DNA of 64,000 nucleotides. It comes from Acerihabitans arboris (GTDB taxonomy: Bacteria; Pseudomonadota; Gammaproteobacteria; Enterobacterales; Enterobacteriaceae). The translations under genes and the position numbers were made by a program. This document shows positions 25,987-35,099 of this stretch, one piece after another; the stretch's first letter is position 1, and every line of letters begins with the position of its first letter. The notes beneath the pieces are model-generated. The model ran no database searches. It was not told where the DNA came from and worked only from the letters and a program-made list of their open reading frames with translations. The stretch lies in the NCBI RefSeq assembly GCF_010131535.1, contig NZ_WUBS01000009.1, forward strand, positions 62,001 to 126,000, read 5' to 3'.

Positions 25987-28900
25987 TCAGTCCTGGTCCT
26001 CTTCCAGCAACAGCAGCAGCTGGCCCGCCTGCACCTGGTGCCCCGCGGCGCGCACGATACGCCGCACCCGCCCGCCCACGGGCGCCAGGATGGGAATTTC
26101 CATTTTCATCGATTCCAGTATGCCCAGCGTTTGCCCCGTGCTAACCCGATCGCCGGGCGAGACCTGCCATTGCCATACGTTGCCGGCGACCTGGCTGTCC
26201 ACGCCGAAATAGCCGTCAGGTATGGTTTCCACATCCGGCGGCGCTTCGTCCCGCAGCGCGCTGTCATAGGTGAACTGGCCGTCGGCGCGCCAGCGCGCCA
26301 GCTCCGCGTCAAACGCCCGCTGGCGCCGCTGCTGGAACAGGTCGATTTGCCCTTGCTGGTCGGCCAGCATGGCCTGGTAATCGGCCAGCCGGAAGCTGCC
26401 CGGCTCGGTGCGCAGGGAGTAAAGGCCATAGGGGAAGCGTTCGCGGATTTCCAGCAGTTCCCGCTGGCTGACCGGATAAAAGCGGATTTGATCAAAAAAG
26501 CGCAGCAGCCAGGGCAGGGTGAAATCGGCGGTTGCGCGATCGCGGTTCCACATTTGCAGCGTGCGGCCGACAAACTGATAACCGCCGGGTCCTTCCATGC
26601 CGTAGACACAAAGATAGGCGCCGCCGATGCCCACCGAATTTTCCGCCGTCCAGGTGCGGGCCGGGTTGTATTTGGTGGTGACCAGCCGGTGTCGCGGGTC
26701 CAGCGGCGTGGCCACCGGCGCGCCGAGGTACACATCCCCCAGCCCCATCACCAGATATCGGGCGTTAAATACCGTTTCCTTCACCTGCGCCACCGACTCC
26801 AGCCCGTTAATGCGGCGAATAAATTCAATATTGTCCGGGCACCAGGGCGCGCCGGGGCGCACCGACTGCATATATTTCCCGATGGCCTGGCGGCAGGCGT
26901 CGTCGTCCCAGCTGAGCGGCAGCCAGACGGTACGCGACGGCACCTCGACCTGGCGCAGATCGCCCAGCGTCCGCTCGGCCAGTTGCAAATGCGCGATCAG
27001 CTTGCCGCGCGGGCAGGCGAGGCTGTCGAAATGCACCTGCAGCGAGCGGATGCCCGGCGTCAGCTCCTGTACCCCGGGCAGGGGGTGCTGTTCCAGCCAC
27101 TGCATCAGCGCATGGGCGCGAAAGCGCAGCGCGATATCCAGCACCTGCTCGCCGTACTCCACCAGTAAAAAACGATCGCCGGCGGCGCGGTAGGTGACCT
27201 CCGGCACCTCCGGCTGCGCCGGCTGGCGCCAGAGGATGGGTGATTCCCGATGGGCGGCCGCGTCGCCGGGCGGGGGCGCCGTCAGCGTGGCAAAGCTGGT
27301 TTCCGCCTGACGCGCCAGCCGGTCGGCCTGCTCCAGGGATACCGGCATAAAACGGATCCGGTCGCCGGCGGCGAGCTGCCCCAGTTGCCATAAATCGGCG
27401 TGGATCACCGTGGCCGGGCAGACAAAACCGCCCAGCGACGGGCCGTCGGGGCCGAGTATCACCGGCATGTCGCCGGTAAAATCCACCGCGCCGAACGCAT
27501 AGGCGTTATCGTGGATATTGGAGGGGTGCATGCCCGCCTCGCCGCCGTCGCCGCGCGCCCACCGGGGTCTGGGGCCGATCAGGCGGATACCGGTGCGGCT
27601 GGAATTGTAATGCACCTGCCAGGTGGCGGCAAAAAAGCGCTCGATATCCTCATGGGTAAAAAACTCCGGCGCGCCGTGGGGGCCGTAAATCACCCGCAGG
27701 GTGCGCACGCCGCTCAGCACGGGCGAGAGGGCGGGCGACAGGGTATTGGCCAGCGCCTTGCCCGGCGCGGCCAGATGCAATACGTCGCCGCTGCGCAACG
27801 CCCGTCCGGCGTGGCCGCCGAAACGGCCCAGGGTAAAGGTGCTGCGGCTGCCGAGGTAGTCGGGGCACAATAGGCCCCCCGCCAGCAGCAGGTAGCTGCG
27901 GCAGCCTGTTTCGCCGACGTTGCCGAGCGAGAGCGTTTGCCCGGAGCGGGCGTGGCACACCTGCCACAGCGGCAGCGGTTCGCCGTCCAGGGTGGCGTCA
28001 ATCGGCGCGCCGGTAATCGCCAGCGCGCAGTCGTGGTTAAAGCGCAGCACCGGCCCGCGCAGGGTAATTTCCAGTCCTGCGGCGCGGACGTCGTTGCCCA
28101 GCAGGCGGTTGCCGAGACGGAACGAGCGGTTGTCGAACGGGCCTGAGGGCGGCACGCCCACATGCCAGTAGCCGGCGCGGCCGGGGAAATCCTGGATGCT
28201 GGTCAGGGTGCCGGGAGACAGCACGTCCAGCGTGCGCGGCAGATATGACATCCGCGCCAGGGTGGACGTCAGTACCCGGCCGTCGCGCACCTGGGGCAGG
28301 CTGAGCAATTGGCGCAGGTATTCCAGGTTGGTCTCGATGCCGTACAGTTGGGTGTTATCCAGCGCGTCGGCCAGCGCGGCCAGCGCGGTCGGCCGATCGC
28401 GGCCATGGGTAATCACCTTGGCCAGCATCGGGTCATACCAGGGCGATATTTCGCAGCCGGTGCCAATCCAGCTGTCGATGCGCAGCTCAGCGTCCGGCGC
28501 CCGCGGCGCAAACTCCACATGGCTAAGCAGCCCGGCGCACGGGCGGAACGCCTTGGCCGGATCCTCGGCATAAATGCGTACCTGGACGGCGTGGCCGCGC
28601 GGTTCGCCTACCGCCAGCCGGTCGAGCGGCGGCAGGGTTTGCGCGCCCAGCTCCACCATCCAGCGCACGATATCCACGCCGTACACCATTTCGGTGACGC
28701 CGTGCTCCACCTGCAGCCGGGTATTCACCTCAAGGAAATAGAACTCGCCGCTGCCGACGTCATAGACATATTCCACCGTGCCGGCGCTGCGGTAGCAGGC
28801 CGCTTCGCCAAGGCGCACCGCGGTATCGCGCAGCGCCCGGCGCACGTGGTCGGGCAGATGCGGCGCCGGCGTCTCCTCCAGTACCTTTTGGTTACGGCGC

Positions 28901-29592
28901 TGGGCCGAGCAGTCGCGCTCGCCCAGGGCGATGACCTTGCCCGCGCCGTCGCCGAAGATCTGCACTTCAAGATGGCGCGCCGCCGCGACAAATTTTTCCA
29001 GGAATACGCCGTCATCGGCAAAATTATTGCCGGCCAGCCGCTTCACCCGGGTAAACGCCTCGCGCAGGTCGCCGGCGTTTTCGCAGCGCTGCATGCCGAT
29101 GCCGCCGCCGCCGGCGGTGCTTTTCAACATTACCGGATAACCGATACGCCCGGCCTCGGCCAGCGCCTGGTCAAGATCGCGCAGCAAGCCGCTGCCCGGC
29201 AGCAGGGGCACCCCCGCCTGCAGCGCCAGCGCCCGCGCGCGGTGCTTCAGGCCGAAGGTGGCCATTTGCCGAGGCGTAGGGCCGAGGAACACCAGGTTTT
29301 CTTGCTGGCAGCGGCCGACAAATTCGGCGTTTTCACTGAGGAACCCGTAGCCGGGATGCACCGCCCCGGCGCCGGAATTCACGGCGATAGCCATTAACTT
29401 ATCCTGATCGAGATAGGTGTCGCGCACGTTGCCGTCGCCAAGGCTATGGGCCTCGTCCGCCAGGCGTACATGCAGCGAATGGCGATCCGCTTCGGCATAG
29501 ACCGCCACCGACCGGATGCCCATGGCTTTAAGCGTGCGGATAATCCGCACCGCGATGGCACCGCGATTGGCAACCAGGATGCATTTGAACAT
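25987..29592 (-). CDS. Biotin-dependent urea/guanidine carboxylase
   Basis: 1201 residues from the ATG at 29592. Domains in order: biotin carboxylase (about 1-450; CILVANRGAIAVRIIRTLK, HPGYGFLSENAEF, the glycine-rich STAGGGGIGMQRC, and FLEVNTRLQVEHGVTE), a KipA/allophanate-subunit-2-like carboxyltransferase half (about 460-770; SIQDFPGRAGYWHVGVPPSG), a KipI-like half (about 840-1040; FLLVEYGEQVLDIALRF) and a C-terminal biotinyl domain with E-S-M-K-M, the biotin Lys near 1163. Family members carboxylate urea to allophanate or guanidine to carboxyguanidine. The ykkC riboswitch and the two DUF1989 genes in the same operon favour guanidine; sequence alone does not prove it. Confidence 0.92.
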   Translation of the reverse strand: MFKCILVANRGAIAVRIIRTLKAMGIRSVAVYAEADRHSLHVRLADEAHSLGDGNVRDTYLDQDKLMAIAVNSGAGAVHPGYGFLSENAEFVGRCQQENLVFLGPTPRQMATFGLKHRARALALQAGVPLLPGSGLLRDLDQALAEAGRIGYPVMLKSTAGGGGIGMQRCENAGDLREAFTRVKRLAGNNFADDGVFLEKFVAAARHLEVQIFGDGAGKVIALGERDCSAQRRNQKVLEETPAPHLPDHVRRALRDTAVRLGEAACYRSAGTVEYVYDVGSGEFYFLEVNTRLQVEHGVTEMVYGVDIVRWMVELGAQTLPPLDRLAVGEPRGHAVQVRIYAEDPAKAFRPCAGLLSHVEFAPRAPDAELRIDSWIGTGCEISPWYDPMLAKVITHGRDRPTALAALADALDNTQLYGIETNLEYLRQLLSLPQVRDGRVLTSTLARMSYLPRTLDVLSPGTLTSIQDFPGRAGYWHVGVPPSGPFDNRSFRLGNRLLGNDVRAAGLEITLRGPVLRFNHDCALAITGAPIDATLDGEPLPLWQVCHARSGQTLSLGNVGETGCRSYLLLAGGLLCPDYLGSRSTFTLGRFGGHAGRALRSGDVLHLAAPGKALANTLSPALSPVLSGVRTLRVIYGPHGAPEFFTHEDIERFFAATWQVHYNSSRTGIRLIGPRPRWARGDGGEAGMHPSNIHDNAYAFGAVDFTGDMPVILGPDGPSLGGFVCPATVIHADLWQLGQLAAGDRIRFMPVSLEQADRLARQAETSFATLTAPPPGDAAAHRESPILWRQPAQPEVPEVTYRAAGDRFLLVEYGEQVLDIALRFRAHALMQWLEQHPLPGVQELTPGIRSLQVHFDSLACPRGKLIAHLQLAERTLGDLRQVEVPSRTVWLPLSWDDDACRQAIGKYMQSVRPGAPWCPDNIEFIRRINGLESVAQVKETVFNARYLVMGLGDVYLGAPVATPLDPRHRLVTTKYNPARTWTAENSVGIGGAYLCVYGMEGPGGYQFVGRTLQMWNRDRATADFTLPWLLRFFDQIRFYPVSQRELLEIRERFPYGLYSLRTEPGSFRLADYQAMLADQQGQIDLFQQRRQRAFDAELARWRADGQFTYDSALRDEAPPDVETIPDGYFGVDSQVAGNVWQWQVSPGDRVSTGQTLGILESMKMEIPILAPVGGRVRRIVRAAGHQVQAGQLLLLLEEDQD

Positions 29593-29713
29593 GATTGACC
29601 CTCTGTCTGTTTGAACGGCAGGTCGTCCTGCGAAAATACATAGCGCGGTGAATAGCGGGACGTCCCGTGGCGCGCATTGACGGGCCGCTGCCATACGGCC
29701 GGCGTAACCGTCA

Positions 29714-30349
29714 TTACCAGACACTGACCTCTATCGGGGTCGGGTTATAACCGTTGCATGGGTTATTGAGCTGGGGGCAGTTGGAAATCAATACTAATAC
29801 GTTCATTCTTGCTATCAGCTCAACATACTTGCCCGGCGCCGAGATGCCGTCCTCGAACGTCAGACCGCCGCCGGCGGTGACCGGCACGTTCATGAAAAAA
29901 TTGATATTGTGGGCAATGTCGCGTTTGGTCAGGCCGTATTCCGGATGTTCGCCGACCGCCAGCATCCAGCTGTCGCGACAGTTGTGCATATGGCGTTTTT
30001 CCAGCGAGTAGCGCACCGTATTGCTTTCGGCGGCGCAGGCGCCGCCCAGGGTATCGTGACGGCCGCAGGTATCGGCGACGATCTCCAGCATCGGCCGATC
30101 GTCGTTGGAGCGCAGCACGCTGCCGGTGGACAGGAACAGATTGTTCTGGCCGCGCACCGTATCCATCATGCTGTAGCGCTCGGCGGTATCGTCGGCGTTG
30201 AAAAACAGCGTATCCGCCGCCTGGTTGCCTTCGCAATCGGTAATGCGCAGCGTGCGCCCGCGGTCCAGGCGATGGAGCCAGTAATCACCGGCGTTGATGA
30301 TTTGGCGATAAAGCGCATCCTGCGGGCGCAGGGAGCTGGTCTTGATCAT
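29714..30349 (-). CDS. Urea-carboxylase-associated DUF1989 protein, probable carboxyguanidine deiminase subunit
   Basis: 211 residues. It shares with its upstream neighbour the DUF1989 pattern: an N-terminal G[15 protein letters not shown] segment, then [36 protein letters not shown], a [11 protein letters not shown] stretch and the closing [20 protein letters not shown] with paired Cys. Paralogous pairs of this type were shown elsewhere to deiminate carboxyguanidine to allophanate. Its start overlaps the upstream gene as ATGA, consistent with two subunits of one enzyme. Confidence 0.85.
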   Translation of the reverse strand: MIKTSSLRPQDALYRQIINAGDYWLHRLDRGRTLRITDCEGNQAADTLFFNADDTAERYSMMDTVRGQNNLFLSTGSVLRSNDDRPMLEIVADTCGRHDTLGGACAAESNTVRYSLEKRHMHNCRDSWMLAVGEHPEYGLTKRDIAHNINFFMNVPVTAGGGLTFEDGISAPGKYVELIARMNVLVLISNCPQLNNPCNGYNPTPIEVSVW

Positions 30350-31107
30350 GATGGCGCTCCTGAACGGGGAAGGGCTAACCCGGCCATGGGTAGCCCGGCA
30401 TAGTAGAGATCGTTATTGGCCAGGCCGCGGCGGTTCTCCTCATGGCGCAGGCAATGCGCCGGCAGTGGCGCCACCTGCGGCGACAGGGTGATTTGCACCG
30501 GCGCGCGCGGATAGGCGCCCGCGCGATTTAGCGGATGCGGGCAGGTATGCAGCAAGACCAGCGTATCCATGGCGAAACGCAGCGTGACGCCGGCGCCCGG
30601 CAGGGTTTGCGGTTCCAGGCGCAGTTCGCCCTCGTCGTCGGCGCGCACCTGTGAAAACAGGTTCAGGCAGGCGGCCATGTCCCGTTTGCCCAGGCCGTAT
30701 TTCGCCAGTTCCACCAGGAAACTGTCATAGCCGTTTTGATGCCGTTCGTTGCGGGCCTGCTGATAGCCGGACGCGCCGAACCGTCGTTCGGTCAGCCCGG
30801 CGTTCATGGCGCCGCACACCGTGTCATGCCAGCCGGCATCATCCTGTTCGATAGCGCAGAAGATACGGCCCATATCGGAGTACAGGCAGTGTCCGGCGGT
30901 CAGGCGGAAGGTATGCTGGCATTTGAGCGTATCCGGGGCGTTGTAGCGCTCCAGCAGGTTTTCCGGGTTATAGAACAGCATACCGACATTGGCGCCGCCG
31001 TCGATATCGGTCAGGCGCAGCGCAGCGCCGCGCCGCACGCGCAGCGACCAGTGGGCGCCCGCCGGCAGCGTCGTGCTGTATGGGCTTTGCATGGTTTCAG
31101 TCATCAT
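30346..31107 (-). CDS. Urea-carboxylase-associated DUF1989 protein, probable partner subunit
   Basis: 253 residues from the ATG at 31107. A paralogue of the following gene: [62 protein letters not shown] and [20 protein letters not shown] correspond position by position. It begins 18 bases after the transporter ATPase stop and overlaps the next gene by four bases. With its partner it probably forms a carboxyguanidine deiminase; which copy carries the catalytic site cannot be decided by eye. Confidence 0.83.
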   Translation of the reverse strand: MMTETMQSPYSTTLPAGAHWSLRVRRGAALRLTDIDGGANVGMLFYNPENLLERYNAPDTLKCQHTFRLTAGHCLYSDMGRIFCAIEQDDAGWHDTVCGAMNAGLTERRFGASGYQQARNERHQNGYDSFLVELAKYGLGKRDMAACLNLFSQVRADDEGELRLEPQTLPGAGVTLRFAMDTLVLLHTCPHPLNRAGAYPRAPVQITLSPQVAPLPAHCLRHEENRRGLANNDLYYAGLPMAGLALPRSGAPS

Positions 31108-31125
31108 TCCTCCAGGTAACAAAAG

Positions 31126-31905
31126 TCAGGCCTCGCGCCCGGGCGGGTAAATCATCTCGCTGACCCGCTGCTCAACGCCGGCCGGTTGACGGTCCAGCTG
31201 AATGTCGTAGGTGATGCTGGCGCCCCAGGCGTCGGGGGCCTGCGCGTCGTGATGGATTTTGTCGAATACCCACAGGCGGGATCCCAGCGAAAAACCCTCT
31301 GTTAAATCGTGGGTGATCATAAAAATGGTCAGGTGGTGCCGGCGCCATAAATCGGTCAGCAGCTGATGCATATCGCGCCGGATACCGGGATCGAGCGCGC
31401 CGAAGGGCTCGTCGAGCAGCAGGATGCGCGGTTTTTTAATCAGCGACTGCGCCAGCGCCAGCCGTTGCTGCATGCCGCCGGACAGCTGGTGGGGATACTT
31501 GGCGGCGGCGTGCTCCAGTCCCACCTGCGCCAGCATGGCCCGCGCCCGGTCATTTATAGCGCGCCGCCGGCGTCCCCATACGCGCCCCAGCCAGCGCGCC
31601 TGGACAAACTCCTCGCCCAGCATGACGTTCTCCAGCGCCGTAAGGTGCGGAAACACCGAATAGCGCTGGAACACCACGCCGCGATCCTCCCCCGGCTCCT
31701 GGGGAATAGGCTTGCCGTCCAGCAACAGCTTGCCCCGGCTTGGCGGCTCGATGCCCAGCATCATGTTGAGGAAGGTGGTCTTGCCGCAGCCGGACGCGCC
31801 GACGATGGACACAAATTCCCCTTCCGCCACCTCGGCGTTCATGCGCTCCAGCACCACCTGTTGACCGTAGCGTTTTTCCAGCTGGCGCATACTCAGTAAA
31901 CTCAT
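31126..31905 (-). CDS. Guanidine/urea-associated ABC transporter ATP-binding protein
   Basis: 259 residues, NitT/TauT-type ATPase. Walker A GASGCGKTTFLNMML, Q-loop VFQRYSVFPHLTALENVMLG, signature [16 protein letters not shown], Walker B ILLLDEPFGALDPGI and switch ITHDLTEGF are complete. A family-specific insertion ARWLGRVWGRRRRAINDRA lies after the Q-loop. The C-terminal 50 residues (DAWGASITYDIQLDRQP) are a tail typical of the urea-carboxylase-linked members. It is flanked by the permease (10-base gap) and the DUF1989 pair. Confidence 0.9.
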   Translation of the reverse strand: MSLLSMRQLEKRYGQQVVLERMNAEVAEGEFVSIVGASGCGKTTFLNMMLGIEPPSRGKLLLDGKPIPQEPGEDRGVVFQRYSVFPHLTALENVMLGEEFVQARWLGRVWGRRRRAINDRARAMLAQVGLEHAAAKYPHQLSGGMQQRLALAQSLIKKPRILLLDEPFGALDPGIRRDMHQLLTDLWRRHHLTIFMITHDLTEGFSLGSRLWVFDKIHHDAQAPDAWGASITYDIQLDRQPAGVEQRVSEMIYPPGREA

Positions 31906-31915
31906 CGGAGCACCC

Positions 31916-32728
31916 TTAATTAACGTGATACCAGGGCCACAGGCGGCGGCTAGCCAGCCGCAGCAGCGCGTCCAGGGCGAAGGCCAGCAAGGTTATCCAG
32001 GCAACGTAAGGCAGGATGACGTCCATCGCCAGATAGCGGCGCATCAGGAAAATGCGGTAGCCCAGCCCGTCGGTGGACGCGATGGCTTCGGCGGCGATCA
32101 GGAATAGCCAGGCGGACCCCAGCGCCAGGCGCACCGCGTCCAGCAGGCGCGGCAGCAGCTGCGGCAGGATCACCCGCCACAGGATCTGCGCGCTGTTGCC
32201 GCTGAGCGTCTGCGCCTTGATCAGCTGCTCCCGCGGAATGGCCTGCACCCGCAGCTGCAGATCGCGCGCCACGCAGGGCGTAACGCCGATGACGATCAGC
32301 ACCACCTTCGACAGTTCGCCCAGGCCGAAGCAGATAAACAGGATGGGCAGAATTGCCAGCGGCGGTATCAAGGCGCCCAGCACCACCAGCGGCGAAAACA
32401 GCGCCCGGATCGCCGGCAGCGCGCCGCAAAACAGGCCGAACAGCAGGCCGAGCAGGGCGCTGATGCCAATGCCGGCGAGCAGCCGCGCCAGGCTGGCGGC
32501 GGTATCGCTCCATAACAGGTATTGGCCGGTGCGCGGGTTGGGCTGCAACGCCATCCGGTAAATGGCGTCGCCCATGCTGTTGAACCCCGGCAACAGCTTA
32601 TCGAGCGGGTTCGCCGCCAGGCGGGCATCCGAGGCAACCAGGTACACCAGCACCAGTAGCAGCATCGGCAGCATGCCCAGCAGGCCGCGCGACAGGCGCT
32701 GAGGCTGGTAGTTGATCATCTTGCGCAT
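31916..32728 (-). CDS. Guanidine/urea-associated ABC transporter permease
   Basis: 270 residues with about six hydrophobic segments (LLGMLPMLLLVLVYLVA at the N-terminus). The EAA-type cytoplasmic loop reads AQTLSGNSAQILWRVILPQLLPRLL, followed by LALGSAWLFLIAAEAIAS, as in SsuC/TauC/NrtB permeases. It lies 15 bases downstream of the binding-protein gene and 10 before the ATPase gene, in the same operon under the riboswitch. Confidence 0.9.
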   Translation of the reverse strand: MRKMINYQPQRLSRGLLGMLPMLLLVLVYLVASDARLAANPLDKLLPGFNSMGDAIYRMALQPNPRTGQYLLWSDTAASLARLLAGIGISALLGLLFGLFCGALPAIRALFSPLVVLGALIPPLAILPILFICFGLGELSKVVLIVIGVTPCVARDLQLRVQAIPREQLIKAQTLSGNSAQILWRVILPQLLPRLLDAVRLALGSAWLFLIAAEAIASTDGLGYRIFLMRRYLAMDVILPYVAWITLLAFALDALLRLASRRLWPWYHVN

Positions 32729-32743
32729 CGGACAAGCCCCTGG

Positions 32744-33811
32744 TTATAACTGGCCGGCGGCGGCCAGTTTGACGAACTCATCGCTAAAGCGCAGCTTGAC
32801 GTTGGCGCTGTCGCCCCAGACGCCCGCCGGCGAGCTGATTCCCACCACATCGGCGCTGGGCGCGGCATCGCCCAGCAGTCCGTGCTTAAAGGAGAACTCC
32901 GCCACGCCGCGCATGGTGGTGAGCAGTTGCTTGCCCTGGACGAACTCCAGCGTCTTTTTCGGGTCGGTAAACAGGAAGGTGGCCGCCAGCTGTTCGTCAA
33001 ATCCCTTCAGGTCGGTGCCCGAGCTTTGCCCCATCATGGCCCGGGCTTTTTTAGCGGTATCGCCGTCGCCGCTCATGGTGCGCAGGGTTTCATACCAGGC
33101 GCCGGTCAACGCCTTGCCCAGCTCCGGGTGCGCCTTCAGGGTGGTGGTGTTGACCACCAGCAGATCGAGGATTTCGCCCGGGACTTGGGCAGACGAGAAG
33201 ATTTCATGACTGTCGGGCTGCTGTTTGGCCGCCGCCAGCAGCGGATTCCAGGTCACGATAGCCTTGACGTCCGGGGTGCCGAAGGCCGCCACCAGATCGG
33301 CGTCGGCGGTATTAATCACCTTCACATCCTTTTCGCTCATGCCGTTTTTCTCCAGCGCCCGCGCCAGCAGGTAATGGGACACTGAGAGCTGCACCAGGTT
33401 GACGGGCTGGCCCTTGAGGGAACGGATATCGCCCCGGCCTTTAAGCAGGATGCCGTCGTTGCCGTTGGAGTAGTCGCCGACAATCAGCGCGGTACTGTCG
33501 ACGCCGCCGGCGGCGGGGATGGTCAATGCGTCCATATTGGTCATGGTGCAGCCGGCAAAGCCGCCGGCGGTGTACTGATTCACCGATTCGATGTAATCGT
33601 TGACCTGGACGAACTGGATATCGATACCGTATTTATCGGCCCATTTTTTTACGATGCCGGTTTGCTGGGCATAATCCCAGGGCATCCATCCGGCGTAAAT
33701 GGACCAGCAGATTTTAAAGGCGGGTTTGTCGGCTGCCAGGGCGGCCGGGCCGTAAAGCATTCCGAGGCATAAGGCCCCGAGCAGCAGCAGTCGATTGAAA
33801 ATAGATATCAT
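32744..33811 (-). CDS. Guanidine/urea-associated ABC transporter substrate-binding protein
   Basis: 355 residues, first gene of the operon. The signal peptide is MISIFNRLLLLGALCLGMLYG with cleavage near ALAAD. The mature part has the NitT/TauT binding-protein fold (FKICWSIYAGWMPWDYAQQTG, the FVQVNDYIESVNQYTAGGFAG segment, TMTNMDALTIPAAGGVDST). This is the subfamily found with urea/guanidine carboxylases. The start ATG is about 50 bases after the end of the riboswitch aptamer. Confidence 0.9.
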   Translation of the reverse strand: MISIFNRLLLLGALCLGMLYGPAALAADKPAFKICWSIYAGWMPWDYAQQTGIVKKWADKYGIDIQFVQVNDYIESVNQYTAGGFAGCTMTNMDALTIPAAGGVDSTALIVGDYSNGNDGILLKGRGDIRSLKGQPVNLVQLSVSHYLLARALEKNGMSEKDVKVINTADADLVAAFGTPDVKAIVTWNPLLAAAKQQPDSHEIFSSAQVPGEILDLLVVNTTTLKAHPELGKALTGAWYETLRTMSGDGDTAKKARAMMGQSSGTDLKGFDEQLAATFLFTDPKKTLEFVQGKQLLTTMRGVAEFSFKHGLLGDAAPSADVVGISSPAGVWGDSANVKLRFSDEFVKLAAAGQL

Positions 33812-33861
33812 AGGATCCCCTGACGTTAACTACGGCGAATGGATACAGGAGGTCAGCGGCA

Positions 33862-34000
33862 AGAACAGGTTCTCGCTTTGGCCTCCCGGGCTTTTATCCC
33901 GCCGTGTAACCGCCAGAGGGTGTGAACCGTCAGTGGTGGTCGGTCGCTCTCGGACCAGTCGTCTGCCGTGGCAGACCGGAACCCTAGTGACCCGTTGCAA
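33862..34000 (-). promoter_or_regulatory. ykkC-type guanidine-I riboswitch
   Basis: Reading the minus strand, the three invariant blocks of the guanidine-I aptamer occur in order: CTAGGGTTCCG (33987..33977), CTGGTCCGAGAG (33958..33947), and ACACGGCGGGATAAAAGCC followed by CGGGAG (33907..33883). A variable stem (GTCTGCCACGGCAGAC) lies between the first two and another between the last two. The class senses guanidinium and turns on detoxification or catabolic genes. Here it precedes the transporter-carboxylase operon. The expression platform is unclear; a CTCC-containing segment downstream could pair with the SD of the first gene. Confidence 0.92.
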
Positions 34001-34298
34001 ATTGTGTGGCGATACCGGCTTGCCGGCTATCGCTCCTGCAGGGTTAAAAAAGCAAAAAACCTGCCAGCTTTCAGCCCGTGTTCGAATAACTCAAAAACGC
34101 AACCATAAAACTATTTATTATCAAACAGATAGGATTAAAACCTATTCCATGGTTAGCTGCGTCTCATTGGCGAGCAGTGTGCAACCGCTCCGGCGGCGCT
34201 GCATGGTGGAGCATCATTAAGCGGGAGTTGCACGGCGATGGAGCAGCGGCCGGCGGAAGTCATATGCATAATTTGCTATATAGATCACAAATTTCCCT
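34001..34298. other. Intergenic region between the riboswitch operon and hsp20
   Basis: About 300 AT-richer bases. On plus, GCGATACCGGC-TT-GCCGGCTATCGC (34009-34034) can form a hairpin just upstream of the aptamer. The promoter of the guanidine operon should lie here, but no clear -35/-10 pair was found. No convincing coding sequence; a 141-codon open frame overlapping the riboswitch is chance. Confidence 0.45.
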
Positions 34299-34327
34299 CT
34301 TGAAAACCTGCCGTGAGACCATATTTA
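34299..34327 (+). promoter_or_regulatory. Sigma-32-type heat-shock promoter
   Basis: CTTGAAA (34299-34305), 13 bases, then CCATATTTA (34319-34327) closely follow the sigma-32 consensus CTTGAAA / CCCCATNTA. It lies about 75 bases before the Hsp20 start, so transcription would begin near 34335. Confidence 0.7.
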
Positions 34328-34333
34328 TTTATC

Positions 34334-34404
34334 GAAGGCGAGATTCACCGACGCCTTCAGGTTTGAGCTTTTGAATGTGCTAGACGATATTCAGGAGGTT
34401 AACC
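34334..34404 (+). promoter_or_regulatory. Structured hsp20 leader, possible RNA thermometer
   Basis: The leader has a hairpin GAAGGCG / CGCCTTC (34334-34340 with 34352-34358). A second, weaker element places GTGCT upstream of the SD AGGAGG (34392-34397), similar in layout to the UYGCU-SD pairing of ROSE thermometers that control Hsp20 genes. The pairing is inferred by eye, not folded. Confidence 0.35.
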
Positions 34405-34890
34405 ATGGCACTAAAAACCTTATCCGTAATTCCATCCTTTACCGATTCGTTTTTCGGCGATCGGTTCGACCGTATCGACCGGCTGTTCAGCCAGCTTACC
34501 GGGGATATGCCGCTTTCGGCGACGCCGTCCTATGATATCCGCAGGTATGGCGATAACCGTTACGATTTAACGCTCAGCGTCCCCGGCTGGAGCCAGGACG
34601 AACTGGATATCAGCGCCCAGGGCGGCCAGTTGATCATCAGCGGCAAACGTAATGAAGAAAAAAATGCCCAAGAGCAGGAAGGCTGGCTATACCGCGGCAT
34701 CAGCCGCACGGACTTCTCCCTCAGCTACCGGCTGCCGGAACATGTGAAAGTCGAGGGGGCCGAACTTGACAAGGGTCTTTTAACGGTGAGCCTGCTGCAG
34801 GACATCCCGGAAACCGAAAAACCGAAAAAAATAACCATCCGATATCGCGACGCCAATGCGCCAAAAGCACTGGAACATGATTTAGCCTGA
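34405..34890 (+). CDS. Small heat-shock protein Hsp20 (IbpA-like)
   Basis: 161 residues. N-terminal LSVIPSFTDSFFGDRFDRIDRLFSQL and SYDIRRYGDNRYDLTLSVPG lead into an alpha-crystallin domain (about 38-130), with GWSQDELDISAQGGQLIISG, the GWLYRGISRTDFSLSYRLPEHV strand and the ELDKGLLTVSL end. It resembles IbpA/IbpB but is more divergent than those, so it is probably an additional class A Hsp20. It acts as an ATP-independent holdase in the cytoplasm. SD AGGAGG is well placed; a sigma-32 promoter precedes it and a strong terminator follows, so it is monocistronic. Confidence 0.93.
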   Translation: MALKTLSVIPSFTDSFFGDRFDRIDRLFSQLTGDMPLSATPSYDIRRYGDNRYDLTLSVPGWSQDELDISAQGGQLIISGKRNEEKNAQEQEGWLYRGISRTDFSLSYRLPEHVKVEGAELDKGLLTVSLLQDIPETEKPKKITIRYRDANAPKALEHDLA

Positions 34891-34912
34891 CGGCGCCGCT
34901 CGCGAGCCCCGG

Positions 34913-34939
34913 ACCCCGGTTCATACCGGGGTTTTTTTT
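34913..34939 (+). terminator. Rho-independent terminator of hsp20
   Basis: ACCCCGGT-TCAT-ACCGGGGT (34913-34932) is an eight-bp perfect stem with a tetraloop followed by a run of eight T. It lies 22 bases after the hsp20 stop. Confidence 0.9.
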
Positions 34940-35099
34940 ATCCCCGGCGTCGCCCTATCCCCAGGACCCGCGGCGCAAAGCCACGGATTGGCCTGCGCTT
35001 TTTTACGATTTCCTTTCACTTTCTTAGCACTTTGCGCCCTGAAGGGGGGAGCAGTATGTGCCGATAACCTTAAGCACACATTGTAAAAGGAGGCCCACA

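Noticed and set aside
25873-29397. Long plus-strand frames opposite the carboxylase
   Set aside because: All are mirror frames of a 1201-residue enzyme with complete domains.
33795-34220. 141-codon plus-strand frame over the riboswitch
   Set aside because: It runs antisense through the conserved aptamer and has no SD or homology.
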